The notes under the pieces were generated by a model that saw nothing but the letters and a program-made list of their open reading frames with translations, had not been told where the DNA came from and made no database searches. Shown here piece by piece: positions 45,550 through 55,233 of a stretch of 64,000 nt of DNA; positions within the stretch are counted from its first letter, which is position 1; every line of letters starts with the position of its first letter. The DNA is taken from NCBI GenBank assembly GCA_004332195.1, contig SJBG01000009.1, positions 1 to 64,000 on the forward strand, given 5' to 3'. The position numbers were made by a program, and so were the translations under genes. This DNA comes from Desulfobulbaceae bacterium (lineage in GTDB: Bacteria; Desulfobacterota; Desulfobulbia; Desulfobulbales; Desulfurivibrionaceae).

Positions 45550-45688
45550 TGAAGTTACTCCTTACTTTTACGACTTTAACGGAAAATAAAAAAGCCAACC
45601 CGGCTCACAATCCGACCGCCGATGACTGTTCAGGCCGGGGTGAGCCCCCCCAACGCCATCAGCCTCGTTTATCCGGTACCCACTAAAA

Positions 45689-46282
45689 TTACCGGAGAAT
45701 AACAAAATCAGCCCGTCGATTTAGCGACCAACAAGACTCATCACTTTCAAAACAGATCGGTCGCTCCTCACCAAAACTAATAGTTTCCAGACGGCCAGCG
45801 GTGACCCCCAGGTCCATCAAATATTTTTTGGCGCTCATGGCCCGACGCTCACCCAGGGCCAAGTTGTATTCACGGGTCCCGCGCTCATCGGCATTGCCTT
45901 CAATTCTCACCCGAACCAGCAGATTATCCAGCATAAAGTTACCGTTTTTGGTGATTCGCTCGGTCTGATCGGGGCGAATGTTAGAGCGGTCGAAGTCAAA
46001 ATAAACCGGAAACAACGAAGCGGAAGTTCGGCCTTCAAGAACGGCCAGGTCGACATTACGATCACCGGTATCAGCCAGCAATTCTTCAGCGGCTGGTCCG
46101 GGCCAAATTTGAGCAGGCTCCCAAGCCGCGTGAGGCGGCGCGGTTTCAATGATATTGGGCGGGTCAGCCGCGATCGGCGCGGCAGGGCCAACCTGGACCG
46201 GTCTGGCACAACCGAAGGTGAGCAGGGAAAACGCACAAACAATTGCCACCGCGCCAATAAACCCTTTAAATTCCTTTTTCAT
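45689..46282 (-). CDS. Pal/OmpA-family peptidoglycan-associated lipoprotein
   Basis: A 197-residue protein. The N-terminal signal ends in a lipobox-like LLTFGC (Thr at -3 is unusual). After a linker rich in Pro and Ala comes the OmpA-C domain: VYFDFDRSNIRPDQTERITK, VRVRIEGNADERGTREYNLA and LGERRAMSAKKYLMDLGV. The Asp/Arg pair that binds meso-diaminopimelate is present. It anchors the outer membrane to peptidoglycan, in the Tol-Pal system if tolB and ybgF exist elsewhere; they do not flank it. GGGAGAAGAACTC precedes the ATG. Confidence 0.9.
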   Translation of the reverse strand: MKKEFKGFIGAVAIVCAFSLLTFGCARPVQVGPAAPIAADPPNIIETAPPHAAWEPAQIWPGPAAEELLADTGDRNVDLAVLEGRTSASLFPVYFDFDRSNIRPDQTERITKNGNFMLDNLLVRVRIEGNADERGTREYNLALGERRAMSAKKYLMDLGVTAGRLETISFGEERPICFESDESCWSLNRRADFVILR

Positions 46283-46593
46283 GAGTTCTTCTCCCTTATC
46301 TTAATTTTAGAACAACAGTTCAGTAAGAAAACGTTGTGTTTGCCCGCAAACTTGGTTACAGTCCCCATCGTCGGTCACTATAAAAAAGAGAATCAAAAAG
46401 TCAAGATGTTTCGACATAATTATTGCAGTCGATGTGTTTCCCCGTTCAAGCTTTACTCTCACCCCCTAAATTCCCCCTTTTTTTCTTTTTGACAATTTCA
46501 TAAAGTCAGGCTACCAAGGAGAGTTACTCGCGGGATTAGCTTGTGCCACCTGCCGCCGGACAACTACGCCACCATCACCGCAAAGAGCAAAAC
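46283..46593. other. Divergent promoter region between Pal-type gene and glgP
   Basis: About 310 bp without a gene. AT-rich stretches (ATAAAAAAGAGAATC, TTTTTTTCTTTTTGACAATT) resemble promoter DNA, but no pair of boxes with proper spacing stands out. The track start of glgP (GTG at 46543) lies here. Confidence 0.45.
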
Positions 46594-48783
46594 ATGAAAC
46601 ATCAAGATATCAGCCCCGGTAGTCTGCTGGCCACCGGCCCCCACGGAACCTTCTTCGGCGTTTCCCAGGAATGCTTCAACCGGGTATGGCGGACCCTGAC
46701 TGCTCCTGAGGGTAATTCCGTCATCTACGTTTCCATGGAGATCGGAGCCGACCGCGATGTTTATCACCCGGTGAAGGATCGGCTGGACAAACTGGCAAAA
46801 GGCAAGGATATTCCAGCCGAACTGCAGTATTATGTCGATAAGTTTACCAACGGCCCCAGCAAAATTCCCGTTTACAGCGGGGGTTTGGGCGTTCTCGCCG
46901 GGGACACCCTAAAAAGCTTTGCCGATTGCCACATCCCGGTGGCGGCGGTCTCCCTGCTCTATCGGCGAGGATATTTTTCCCAACTGATTGACTTAAAGCT
47001 CGGTCAGGTAGTCTGGTCCCGAAAATGGTCGCCGGAGGAGGTTCCCGGCCTCTACCTGCTCCACCAACCCGGCGACCCAGCCACGCCACTCACCGTCGCG
47101 GTGGATTTTCATGATCGTGAAGACCAACTCATACGGGCGGAAGCCAAACTCTGGATGAAACTAGAGATCGGCAACGAGCTTGATTTTTTTGTGCCGGAAA
47201 TCATGCTCGATTACGATCTGCCCGAGACCCCGGATTGGATCAGAAAAGTATCGGAACAGCTCTATGACAGCAGTTCGGAGACGGCCAAGGTCATCCAACG
47301 TCGACTACTGGGGGCCGGGGTCCTACCGGCGATGCGGGCCCTGGGGTTTAGCGCCAAAACTATTCATCTCAATGAACAGCATGGGGTGGTTCTGGTGCTG
47401 GCCTTGATCACCGAGATCCTCCATCGCCGACTGGGCGACGATTTTCGTAACCAAGCCAGCGATCAAGCTATTTTGCAGGCCGCCGATGAAGCGGCCCGCC
47501 AGGTGGTTTACACCATCCACACCTCGGTCAAGGCCGGCCACGACCGCTTCCCCCGCGCTATTTATCACGGCCTGGAACATTCTTTTTACCGCCGGATCCT
47601 GCGTCTGCTGGCCTTGGATGAGCAAAATCCGGAGCAATACAACTTCACCACCCTGGCCATGCGAATCAACCGGGCCACCAACAGCGTCAGCCGCCTCCAC
47701 CGGGAAGTCACCCGATCCCAGTTCCACCAGTACCGCGACCGAATCAGCGCCGTTACCAACGGGGTCCATCACCTTACCTGGATCAGCGACGCCAAGGCGG
47801 CGGTTTACGATTGTTTCCCTGAATTGGCCGGCTGGCGCCGCGACCCCAGCGTTTTCGGCCAAGCCTCAGCCCTTTGCCAAAATCCCCAGTTTCGACAAGA
47901 TTTCGCGGCAGCCTGGCAAAAAGACGGAGACATCCTGATCTCGCACCTCAACGGCATGCTCGCCCAGCATCGTCGGCAGCGGTTCTCTACCTGGATTGAT
48001 CCCCCCAACCACCTTTCTTACCTGGAAGACGCGAAAGGTCGACTGGAGACCGGGGTCTTCACCTTCGGCTTTGCCCGGCGTTTTTCCACCTACAAGCGAG
48101 CCGATCTGATTTTTGATGATCTTGACCGGCTGGCCGCCATCCTTGTCACCAACCAGTGGCCGATCAATTTCGTTTACGCCGGCAAGGCCCATCCCGCCGA
48201 CAAGCCGGGTCAGGAGTTAATCAAAAGCATTATCAATATCCAGGAAGAGCTTTACCACAAGACAAACGGACTGGCCCGGCTGGTCTTTGTCCCCGATTAC
48301 GACATGGCAATGGCCAAGATGATGGTGGCCGGTTGCCACGCCTGGCTCAACAGCCCCAAACGGCCTTTGGAGGCCAGCGGCACCAGCGGGATGAAAGCCG
48401 CGATGAACGGAGTGCCCAATGTCAGCATTATGGACGGTTGGTGGGTGGAGGGTTATCACGCGGGCCAAACCGGCTGGAAGTTTGGTTACGAAGGCCCGAT
48501 TCAGGCCGAGCTGCTCAGCGAGCACTTATCAGACCTTCTCTATCAGCAGGATGCCGCCTCATTTTATGAAATGCTACCGAACCTGCTTGGGGCCTTTTAT
48601 CACCAACCGAATCGAGCCGACTACCTGGACCGTTGCATTATGAACCTGGCCCTTAACTGTCCGATTTTTAACACCCACCGGATGGCGGCGGAGTACGTAG
48701 ATCGTTATCAGCTTGTGTTGCCACCAACCGTCGACGCGCGGATAAGAAAATTCCGCGCCCTTTATCAGAGCGATCTTCCGTGA
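46594..48783 (+). CDS. glgP: alpha-glucan (glycogen/maltodextrin) phosphorylase
   Basis: About 729 residues from the ATG at 46594; the track GTG at 46543 adds a 17-residue His-rich leader. It is a GT35 phosphorylase of the shorter alpha-glucan type releasing glucose 1-phosphate from glycogen. It has SVIYVSMEIGADRD, PVYSGGLGVLAGDTLKSFAD, the conserved HLNEQHGVVLVLALI-like segment, and the PLP site region EASGTSGMKAAMNGVPNVSI. The GTSGMKA lysine binds pyridoxal phosphate. Glycogen storage is thus indicated. It is probably followed by ppsR in one transcript (36-bp gap). Confidence 0.93.
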   Translation: MKHQDISPGSLLATGPHGTFFGVSQECFNRVWRTLTAPEGNSVIYVSMEIGADRDVYHPVKDRLDKLAKGKDIPAELQYYVDKFTNGPSKIPVYSGGLGVLAGDTLKSFADCHIPVAAVSLLYRRGYFSQLIDLKLGQVVWSRKWSPEEVPGLYLLHQPGDPATPLTVAVDFHDREDQLIRAEAKLWMKLEIGNELDFFVPEIMLDYDLPETPDWIRKVSEQLYDSSSETAKVIQRRLLGAGVLPAMRALGFSAKTIHLNEQHGVVLVLALITEILHRRLGDDFRNQASDQAILQAADEAARQVVYTIHTSVKAGHDRFPRAIYHGLEHSFYRRILRLLALDEQNPEQYNFTTLAMRINRATNSVSRLHREVTRSQFHQYRDRISAVTNGVHHLTWISDAKAAVYDCFPELAGWRRDPSVFGQASALCQNPQFRQDFAAAWQKDGDILISHLNGMLAQHRRQRFSTWIDPPNHLSYLEDAKGRLETGVFTFGFARRFSTYKRADLIFDDLDRLAAILVTNQWPINFVYAGKAHPADKPGQELIKSIINIQEELYHKTNGLARLVFVPDYDMAMAKMMVAGCHAWLNSPKRPLEASGTSGMKAAMNGVPNVSIMDGWWVEGYHAGQTGWKFGYEGPIQAELLSEHLSDLLYQQDAASFYEMLPNLLGAFYHQPNRADYLDRCIMNLALNCPIFNTHRMAAEYVDRYQLVLPPTVDARIRKFRALYQSDLP

Positions 48784-48819
48784 TAAGCGGTTTTTCGTAG
48801 CAAGTGGTGGATAAACAAA

Positions 48820-49653
48820 ATGTGGAATTCCAAGGATATCTACTTTATCTCAGATAGTACCGGCATCTTGGCTAGCAACCTGGGTCATGCCATGATACGT
48901 CAGTTCCCCGCGATAAGCTTTCACGAAGAGCGTTTTCCTTTTATCGTGACCCCGGAAGAGGCGGGGAAAACCCTGGCCTATATTCTCAAACATTCGGGGG
49001 GGCGGCGACCCATTATTTTCAGCACCATCGTGAGCGAAGAACTTCGCCGGATTTTCGATCACCCCGAGGTGGAGTTGTTCGACGTTTTTGCGGCCTTTCT
49101 TGAGCGGCTAGAGGGTTTCTTGGAAGCCAGGGCCCTGCGAGTACCGGGGTTTTCCCGGCACGAGGACAATATCTCGATGGCCAAGCGGGTGGAGGCCATT
49201 CATTTCACTCTCGAACACGACGACGGGATCAAGCTCGACGAGGTTGACGAGGCCGAGGTAATTCTGCTGGGGGTTTCCCGGACCGGCAAGACCCCGGTTT
49301 GTGTCTATATGGCTACCCAGATGGGCCTAAAAGCCGCCAACTTCCCCTTAACCGCCGAACACCTTTGGGAATACCGACTGCCGGAATTGCTGCGGCGCAA
49401 TGCCTCCCGGGCGGTGGGCCTGACCACCAACCCGGAGTTGCTGCACAACGTGCGGGAAAAACGTTACAAGAATAGTGACTATGCCAAGCTGAGCACCTGT
49501 AGCCAGGAGATCAGCTTGGCCGAGCAGATTTTCCGTAACTACAACGTACCTATCATCTCCACCGCCGGCAAATCCATCGAGGAAATTGCCACCCAGATCG
49601 CTCAGGAACTAGGAATCAGCAAAAAATTGGCAAACATTAACCTGATTTCCTGA
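48820..49653 (+). CDS. ppsR: PEP synthase regulatory protein (bifunctional kinase/pyrophosphorylase)
   Basis: A 277-residue DUF299 protein. YFISDSTGILASNLGHAMIR opens the N-terminus and VILLGVSRTGKTPVCVYMA supplies the P-loop. KRYKNSDYAKLSTCSQEISL with a C-terminal ISTAGKSIEEIATQI completes the family pattern. PpsR uses ADP to phosphorylate, and phosphate to dephosphorylate, a threonine next to the catalytic histidine of PEP synthase (or PPDK for the plant-type protein). The target enzyme gene is not in the window, so PpsA versus PPDK is undecided. It lies 36 bp after glgP, linking glycogen breakdown and gluconeogenesis. Confidence 0.92.
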   Translation: MWNSKDIYFISDSTGILASNLGHAMIRQFPAISFHEERFPFIVTPEEAGKTLAYILKHSGGRRPIIFSTIVSEELRRIFDHPEVELFDVFAAFLERLEGFLEARALRVPGFSRHEDNISMAKRVEAIHFTLEHDDGIKLDEVDEAEVILLGVSRTGKTPVCVYMATQMGLKAANFPLTAEHLWEYRLPELLRRNASRAVGLTTNPELLHNVREKRYKNSDYAKLSTCSQEISLAEQIFRNYNVPIISTAGKSIEEIATQIAQELGISKKLANINLIS

Positions 49654-49669
49654 TCTTCGCCTTTTTTTT

Positions 49670-49689
49670 AAGCTGACGGCTAACAGCTT
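49670..49689. terminator. Bidirectional terminator between ppsR and ilvD
   Basis: A hairpin AAGCTG/CAGCTT with an 8-base loop lies between a run of eight T on the left and a TTTT on the right, in the convergent gap of 50 bp. It would stop transcripts from both sides. The stem is short, so efficiency may be modest. Confidence 0.5.
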
Positions 49690-49704
49690 TTTCAAATCAG
49701 ATCC

Positions 49705-51366
49705 TTATTTAACAATGGCGCCGGTACTTCCGGAGCTGACTCTGGTCGCGTAGCGAGCCACATAACCGCTGGTAATTTTGGGGGGCGGTGGCGACCAACC
49801 GCTTCGGCGTTTTTTTAGTTCGATGGCGCTCACTTGCAGCTCCAGGCGACGATTGGGGATATCAATGACGATTTCATCTCCTTCGGCCACCAAGGCGATG
49901 GGGCCACCATCGGCGGCTTCCGGCGAGACATGACCGATACAGGCCCCCTGAGTGCCCCCGCTGAAACGGCCATCGGTGACCAGCGCCACCTGCTTGCTCA
50001 GGCCCATACCGACAATGGCGGCGGTGGGTGCGAGCATTTCCGGCATTCCCGGTCCACCCCTGGGCCCACTGTAGCGGATGACCACCACATCGCCGGGCTT
50101 GATTTCGCCCGCCAAAATAGCGTTGTGCGCCGCACTCTCGCCATCAAAGACCCGAGCCGGTCCACGATGAACCAACATCTCCTCGGCTACCGCCGATTGC
50201 TTGACCACCGCGCCATCCGGGGCTAGGTTGCCGTACAGTATACTAATCCCACCCACCTGGCGATAAGGGTTGCTCAGTGGTCGAATTACTTCGGAATTAT
50301 GAACTTTGACCCCCTGAAGGTTTTCCCGCAGGGTCTTGCCGGTGACCGTCATTACCTCCAGGCTGAGCCCGGCGTCGCCCCGGCTAAGCTCATACATCAC
50401 CGCCGTCACCCCCCCAGCCTCGTCTAACTGCTGCACACTGTGCGGGCCGCCGGGCAGCAGGCTGGCGATATGGGGAGCTCGGAGACCAACCTCGTTGAAG
50501 CGGGCCATGGTCAACTCAACCTTGGCCTCGTGGGCGATAGCCAGGATATGCAGCACGGTGTTGGTGGAGCAGCCCAGGGCCATATCCACCGCGATCGCAT
50601 TATCAAAGGCCGCAGCCGTGGCGATATCACGGGGCCGGATGTTTTCCTTAAGCAGATGGAGCACCGTCATCCCGGCCTCCTTGGCCAGGCGAATCCGGGC
50701 GGAAGCCACGGCCGGAATGGTGCCGTTGCCCGGCAATCCCAGGCCGATGGCCTCGGTCAGGCAGTTCATCGAATTGGCGGTGAACATTCCGGCGCAGGAA
50801 CCGCATCCGGGACAGGCTTTCTCCTCCAGCTCGGTCAAGTCCTCCACACTCATGGTGTTGGCCCGAACTTTTCCCACCCCTTCAAAAACACTGACCAGGT
50901 TCACATCATTGCCCCGAAAACGGCCGGTGAGCATGGGTCCGCCACTGACCACCAAAGCGGGAATGTTGAGCCGAAGCATGGCCATCAACATCCCTGGGGT
51001 GATCTTGTCGCAGTTGGGCACCAAGACCATCGCATCGAAGGGATGGGCCATGGCCATGATTTCCACGGAGTCGGCAATGATCTCTCGGCTGGGCAGGGAA
51101 TACTTCATGCCCAGATGATTCATCGCCAGACCATCGCAAACCCCGATGGTGGAAAAGGCTATGGGGGTTCCGCCAGCCATCCTTACCCCGGTTTTAACCG
51201 CCTCCACAATCCGATCAAGATGAATATGACCAGGAATAATCTCATTGTGGGCGTGGGCAATTCCCACCAATGGTCGACGAATTTCCTCATCGGTGTAGCC
51301 CATGGCCTTCAACAGCGACCGGTGGGGCGCCCGCTCCAGTCCTTTTCGCATCGCGTCACTTCTCAT
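49705..51366 (-). CDS. ilvD: dihydroxy-acid dehydratase
   Basis: A 553-residue Fe-S enzyme of branched-chain amino acid synthesis. The start at 51366 follows AAGGAGGATCAAGGC. Cluster cysteines lie in [13 protein letters not shown] and [20 protein letters not shown], and [14 protein letters not shown] supplies another cysteine. [20 protein letters not shown] and [17 protein letters not shown] are conserved. It converts 2,3-dihydroxyisovalerate to 2-ketoisovalerate. Full length. The 470-bp upstream gap holds PR2 copy 3. Confidence 0.97.
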   Translation of the reverse strand: MRSDAMRKGLERAPHRSLLKAMGYTDEEIRRPLVGIAHAHNEIIPGHIHLDRIVEAVKTGVRMAGGTPIAFSTIGVCDGLAMNHLGMKYSLPSREIIADSVEIMAMAHPFDAMVLVPNCDKITPGMLMAMLRLNIPALVVSGGPMLTGRFRGNDVNLVSVFEGVGKVRANTMSVEDLTELEEKACPGCGSCAGMFTANSMNCLTEAIGLGLPGNGTIPAVASARIRLAKEAGMTVLHLLKENIRPRDIATAAAFDNAIAVDMALGCSTNTVLHILAIAHEAKVELTMARFNEVGLRAPHIASLLPGGPHSVQQLDEAGGVTAVMYELSRGDAGLSLEVMTVTGKTLRENLQGVKVHNSEVIRPLSNPYRQVGGISILYGNLAPDGAVVKQSAVAEEMLVHRGPARVFDGESAAHNAILAGEIKPGDVVVIRYSGPRGGPGMPEMLAPTAAIVGMGLSKQVALVTDGRFSGGTQGACIGHVSPEAADGGPIALVAEGDEIVIDIPNRRLELQVSAIELKKRRSGWSPPPPKITSGYVARYATRVSSGSTGAIVK

Positions 51367-51842
51367 GCCTTGATCCTCCTTGTTCTTTTTGTTTCATCGT
51401 TCGGGGGGAGCGAACATCAAAAAAAGCTGGCAATAGTTCACTAGGGCTATTAAATTCAGCGGAATTCAAAACTGTAAAAGATCAATTCACCAGTGCCCCA
51501 GTTTCGTTTATTGGGACCTTAAAGCATAGTTTGCTATGTTATAAGAAGGCCAAAATGGGCGAAGCTCTGGGGTGTTGATAAACTTTTATCAACCGGAATC
51601 TACGCAAGCAGCCACCAACTGTCAAGCAAAAGTCCACGACTAAAACACGCAAAAAGTGAGGAATAAATAAAAGGAACAAATAAAAGGAACAGGCTTGTCT
51701 ATTTTGTCGGAGAACGGTAGAATCAAGCATGCAAATCGCAAGCAAAAATAATAATTTAACCTCATCATCCTCTCGCTTTGGGCGCAACCGTTGGCCCATC
51801 GCCTGTTCGCCGTCTGGCGCATTTTTTCAGGACACCTGCTGC
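51367..51842. other. Intergenic region between ilvD and the radical SAM gene
   Basis: It contains PR2 copy 3 (51436-51588). The rest is AT-rich with no supported gene; the radical SAM track ORF begins here but its first 38 residues look non-coding. Confidence 0.55.
51436..51588. repeat. PR2 palindromic repeat, copy 3
   Basis: About 150 bp. It starts GGGCTATTAAATTCAGCGGAA, contains CACCAGTGCCCCAGTTTCG, TATTGGGACCTTAAAGCATA, then AAGAAGGCCAAAATGGGCGA and AGCTCTGGGGTG. The left and right inner arms are complementary but diverged from copy 2 (CCAGTGCCCCAG for CTAGCGCCTCAG, with a matching change on the other arm), so pairing is kept by compensatory change. Confidence 0.85.
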
Positions 51843-52850
51843 ATGAAATTCATTTTCGGCCCGGTCAATTCCCGTCGACTCGGCATATCTCTCGGCATCG
51901 ACCTGCTGCCGCCTAAAACCTGTAATTTCAACTGTATCTATTGCGAGGTCGGCCCCACCACAGACTTCGCCACTGAACGCGGGGAATACACCGATACCGC
52001 CGCCATCATTGATGAGATCGACGTCTTTGGGGCCAACCAAGCTGCGGTGAGCCGTTTGGACATTCTGACCATTACCGCCTCCGGCGAACCTACCTTGCAC
52101 GCTGGGCTGGGTCGCATCATCGAACACCTTAAAAAGAACATCGCCAAACCGGTGGCGGTGTTGACCAACGGCTCTCTTTTGCACCTGGCCGAGGTGCGCC
52201 GAGAACTTGCCGCGGCTGATATCGTCATTCCTTCCCTTGATGCGGCCCGAGAGGCAAGTTTTCGCAAAATCAACCGACCGACCGCCGCTTGCCGTCTAGA
52301 ACAAGTCATCACCGGGTTAGCCGATTTTTGCCGGGACTTTAACGGTCGCTGCTGGCTGGAAGTTCTGTTGGCCCGGGGAATCAACGACCGACCCGAGGAT
52401 CTGGCCGCCCTGGTGGCCGCGGCGCAGCGGATCAAACCGGAACGAATCCAACTGAACACCGTGGTTCGCCCACCGATAGAGGCTTACGCCCTCCCCCTGA
52501 CTCTCGATGAAATGCGAGCCGCCGCCGCCATTTTTCCGGGACCGGTGGATATTCTGACCGATTATACCCCGGGGACATCGACCGCCGTCGTCGCAGAGCC
52601 CTTGACCGCAACAAAGGGCCAGCTTAAAGATATTGAGCGCCGGAGAGAGGCGGTGCTGCATCTTCTGCAGCGCCGCCCTTGCACCGCCACCGACGTAAGC
52701 GTTGCGCTGGGACTTCCGTCGCAGGAAGTCGCCGCCGCCCTTGAACACCTGCGGGAGCTTGGCCGGATCGAGCCAAGCAGTCATCGCGACAAAGAATACT
52801 TTATCGTCTTGCCGCAACGGCAAGAACCACTACCGGATAAAAACTTATGA
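51843..52850 (+). CDS. radical SAM protein (wyosine-base/COG0731-like) with winged-helix tail
   Basis: A 335-residue protein from the ATG at 51843 (MKFIFGPVNSRRLGISLGID). The radical SAM motif is TCNFNCIYCEVGP (CX3CX2C). TITASGEPTLHAGLGRIIEH is the SAM GGEP-like motif and AVLTNGSLLHLAEVRREL follows. From about residue 265 a winged-helix-like segment (TATDVSVALGLPSQEVAAAL EHLRELGRI region) forms a C-terminal domain. The family resembles archaeal Tyw1-like proteins, but in bacteria its role is unknown and tRNA-wyosine synthesis is unlikely. It lies 70 bp before the RNase E/G gene. Confidence 0.85.
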   Translation: MKFIFGPVNSRRLGISLGIDLLPPKTCNFNCIYCEVGPTTDFATERGEYTDTAAIIDEIDVFGANQAAVSRLDILTITASGEPTLHAGLGRIIEHLKKNIAKPVAVLTNGSLLHLAEVRRELAAADIVIPSLDAAREASFRKINRPTAACRLEQVITGLADFCRDFNGRCWLEVLLARGINDRPEDLAALVAAAQRIKPERIQLNTVVRPPIEAYALPLTLDEMRAAAAIFPGPVDILTDYTPGTSTAVVAEPLTATKGQLKDIERRREAVLHLLQRRPCTATDVSVALGLPSQEVAAALEHLRELGRIEPSSHRDKEYFIVLPQRQEPLPDKNL

Positions 52851-52919
52851 GCGGCGCGGAATCCCGCTCCGTTTCAGGCCGAGTCAGTCAAGGGCTGGGC
52901 CGTAAAAAAAAACAACAAG

Positions 52920-55070
52920 ATGGAGGAAAACGGCAAGATGCCGCAAGATCAGCAAAACCAAGCAGACCACGATGAACCTGGATCCAGGGTTGGTGTAAAA
53001 CCCGCGACCAGCGCCCAACTGGAATCCGCTCGAGAAAAACCCGAGCAGCAAGACCGCAAAGATGCCGCCGTCGTCGACCCGGGGGCCATCCCCGCCGCTG
53101 CCGCCCAAAAACCGGGGCGCAGTCCTTCGGCCCGACGTCGGGAACAAAGAGCCCGAGCCAAGGAAAGAGCGGCGACTAAAGACTCGGCTGATACTAGTCC
53201 CCAGGTTGCCGGGGTAACGGCCGCAACCGTCAGGCAACAAAAAAGCCACACCGACGACAAAATCCCAAGTAAGGCCGGCAGCTTGTCTAAAGCCGCAAAC
53301 CAGGGATCTACAAGTCTCAACAAGACGATAAAAACCCCGGTCGGTGACGACGCTGGCGCCATTTTGGCCGACACCGTCTCAGCCGGGAACGTACTAGCGG
53401 AGACGGCGCCGACAGGGACTTTATCGGCTGACCAGAAAACGGCGACCAAACCAGCCGCCCCAAAAAGAAAACGTCCGGTGAGTAAACGGGGCAAGCAACG
53501 CCAGGCCGAGGAGAAAAAATCGACTTTTGAATCCGCAAGCGCCGACAGTCCGGGCGATGAAACCCCCCCGGTCAGCGGGACTCACTGTAAGCTGTTGATC
53601 AATACCGACGAGCCGGAGGAGTGTCGTTTGGCGCTGGTGGAAAACGGCAAGGTGGAGGGTTTTTACATCGAATCGAAGAGTCGGGCCCAGTACAAAGGCA
53701 ACATTTATAAGGGCCGGATCACTTCGGTCGAGGCCAACCTCCAGGCGGCCTTCGTTGATATCGGCCTGCCCAAAAACGGTTTTCTCTCTTTCAGTGAGAT
53801 TCACCCGGAATACTACACAAAAAAAGTCGACCCCGACACCCACTGGAAAGACCTGAAAATTCAGGAGGTGATCAAGAAAAGCCAAGAGGTCCTGGTGGAA
53901 GTGGTCAAGGAGGCCGCCGGCAACAAGGGGCCCAGCCTCACCACCTACATTTCTCTGCCGGGCCGTTGTCTGGTGTTGATGCCGGGCAGTGACAGCGCTG
54001 GAATTTCGCGCAAAATCGACGATGAGGTCAAGCGTCGCAAACTCCGGGAGATGGCGGAGGCACTCAATATTCCCGAGGGGATCGGTTATATCGTCCGCAC
54101 CGCCAGCCAGGAAATAACCAAAACCGCGCTCAATCAGGATTTACGCTATCTCCTTAATCTCTGGGAAGAGATCAGGAAAACCGGCCAGGAGGTTGCTGCT
54201 CCGGCCCTGGTCTATCAGGAACAGAATATCATCTCTCGCTTTCTCCGCGACCACTACACCACCGATATCAAGGAGATCCTGGTGGACGCCGAAGATGCCG
54301 CCGAACAGGTTCGCGACTTTCTGCAACTGCTGCCGGCGATTCAGCGACGCAAAACCACGGTCAAGCTCCATCAGGGCAGTCAGCCAATTTTTCACCAGTA
54401 CCATGTGGAAAAACAAATCGAACAAATGTTTCAACCCACCATTCCCCTGGCCTCCGGGGGATCCATCGTAATCAATCCCACCGAGGCCCTGGTGGCCATC
54501 GATGTCAATTCGGGCCGTACCGCCGCTAAAGACCGCGATTTTGAGGCGAGCATCTTTATCGCCAACATGGAGGCGGCGGAAGAATTGGCCCGCCAGCTAC
54601 GGATGCGCGATTTAGGTGGCCTGATTGTGGTCGACTTCATCGATATGCGCAGTGCCGCCCATACCCGTGAAGTGGAGAAAAGGGTGCGGGAGTGCATGAA
54701 AAAGGACAAGGCCAAGGTGGATTTTTCCCGGATCTCCAAGTTTGGCCTGATGCAGATCTCCCGCCAAAAAATGGCGGCGCCAATCCAGACCACCAGCTAC
54801 AAGACTTGTCCCAATTGCGAGGGCCGAGGCATGATCCCCTCGGTGGAGAATCTGGCCTTAAGCCACCTGCGCCAGTTGCAGACCGGCCTGAGCCGCCGCA
54901 GGTCCAAAAAGGTAAATCTTTCCCTGCCGATGGATGTAGGCCAGTATATTCTCAACAAAAAACGGGAGGATTTGCTGGAATTGGAAAAGGAGTATCAAGC
55001 GGACATCATTATCGAAGTTGACCCAACCATGCCGCCGGCCGGCATTAAAATTGACTTCAGGCTATCTTGA
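52920..55070 (+). CDS. rng: ribonuclease E/G with long disordered N-terminal extension
   Basis: A 716-residue protein. Residues 1-220 are low-complexity, Ala/Lys/Gln/Pro rich. The S1 domain (RAQYKGNIYKGRITSVEANL) starts near residue 255. The RNase catalytic region has ISLPGRCLVLMPGSDSAGIS and VAIDVNSGRTAAKDRDFEAS, with metal-binding aspartates, and the zinc-link CPNCEGRG. It cleaves single-stranded AU-rich RNA, maturing rRNA and starting mRNA decay. The stop codon and last three residues (RLS) come from PR1 copy E inserted at the gene end. An upstream ATG at 52847 opens a different frame. Confidence 0.9.
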   Translation: MEENGKMPQDQQNQADHDEPGSRVGVKPATSAQLESAREKPEQQDRKDAAVVDPGAIPAAAAQKPGRSPSARRREQRARAKERAATKDSADTSPQVAGVTAATVRQQKSHTDDKIPSKAGSLSKAANQGSTSLNKTIKTPVGDDAGAILADTVSAGNVLAETAPTGTLSADQKTATKPAAPKRKRPVSKRGKQRQAEEKKSTFESASADSPGDETPPVSGTHCKLLINTDEPEECRLALVENGKVEGFYIESKSRAQYKGNIYKGRITSVEANLQAAFVDIGLPKNGFLSFSEIHPEYYTKKVDPDTHWKDLKIQEVIKKSQEVLVEVVKEAAGNKGPSLTTYISLPGRCLVLMPGSDSAGISRKIDDEVKRRKLREMAEALNIPEGIGYIVRTASQEITKTALNQDLRYLLNLWEEIRKTGQEVAAPALVYQEQNIISRFLRDHYTTDIKEILVDAEDAAEQVRDFLQLLPAIQRRKTTVKLHQGSQPIFHQYHVEKQIEQMFQPTIPLASGGSIVINPTEALVAIDVNSGRTAAKDRDFEASIFIANMEAAEELARQLRMRDLGGLIVVDFIDMRSAAHTREVEKRVRECMKKDKAKVDFSRISKFGLMQISRQKMAAPIQTTSYKTCPNCEGRGMIPSVENLALSHLRQLQTGLSRRRSKKVNLSLPMDVGQYILNKKREDLLELEKEYQADIIIEVDPTMPPAGIKIDFRLS

Positions 55071-55233
55071 AAAATTAGCTATTTTGTTCGAGTTTGCGGC
55101 ACGTAAAAAAAATGGTTGACCGATGCCGGTCAACAAGGGAACTTATTACCGCAGTCATATCGTTGATATTCCGAGGATAATTTTTTGAACATAACGCAGA
55201 GATCGGGCGAAAGAGCAATTTTTCAAGGTGGCC
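55060..55233. repeat. PR1 MITE-like element, copy E, at the rng stop
   Basis: A 174-bp copy, about 32 bp longer than the others because of a palindromic insertion at about 55113-55144. The left tip is GGCTATCTTGAAAAATTAGC, the right tip ATTTTTCAAGGTGGCC, flanked by exact TTCA duplications (55056-55059 and 55234-55237). The first bases encode Arg-Leu-Ser-stop of the ribonuclease. Removing the element and one TTCA gives GAC TTC ATC CGG AGT TAA, restoring an old end of equal length. Confidence 0.95.
55115..55134. repeat. Palindrome GTTGACCGATGCCGGTCAAC inside PR1 copy E
   Basis: The 20-bp palindrome and its flanks match, in reverse complement, the 33.9-kb element with GTTGATCGGTATCGATCAAC (about 25 of 29 bases including flanks). 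It splits the PR1 core between the A-tract and ATTACCGC. It is either a nested small mobile element or a recombined piece. Confidence 0.7.
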
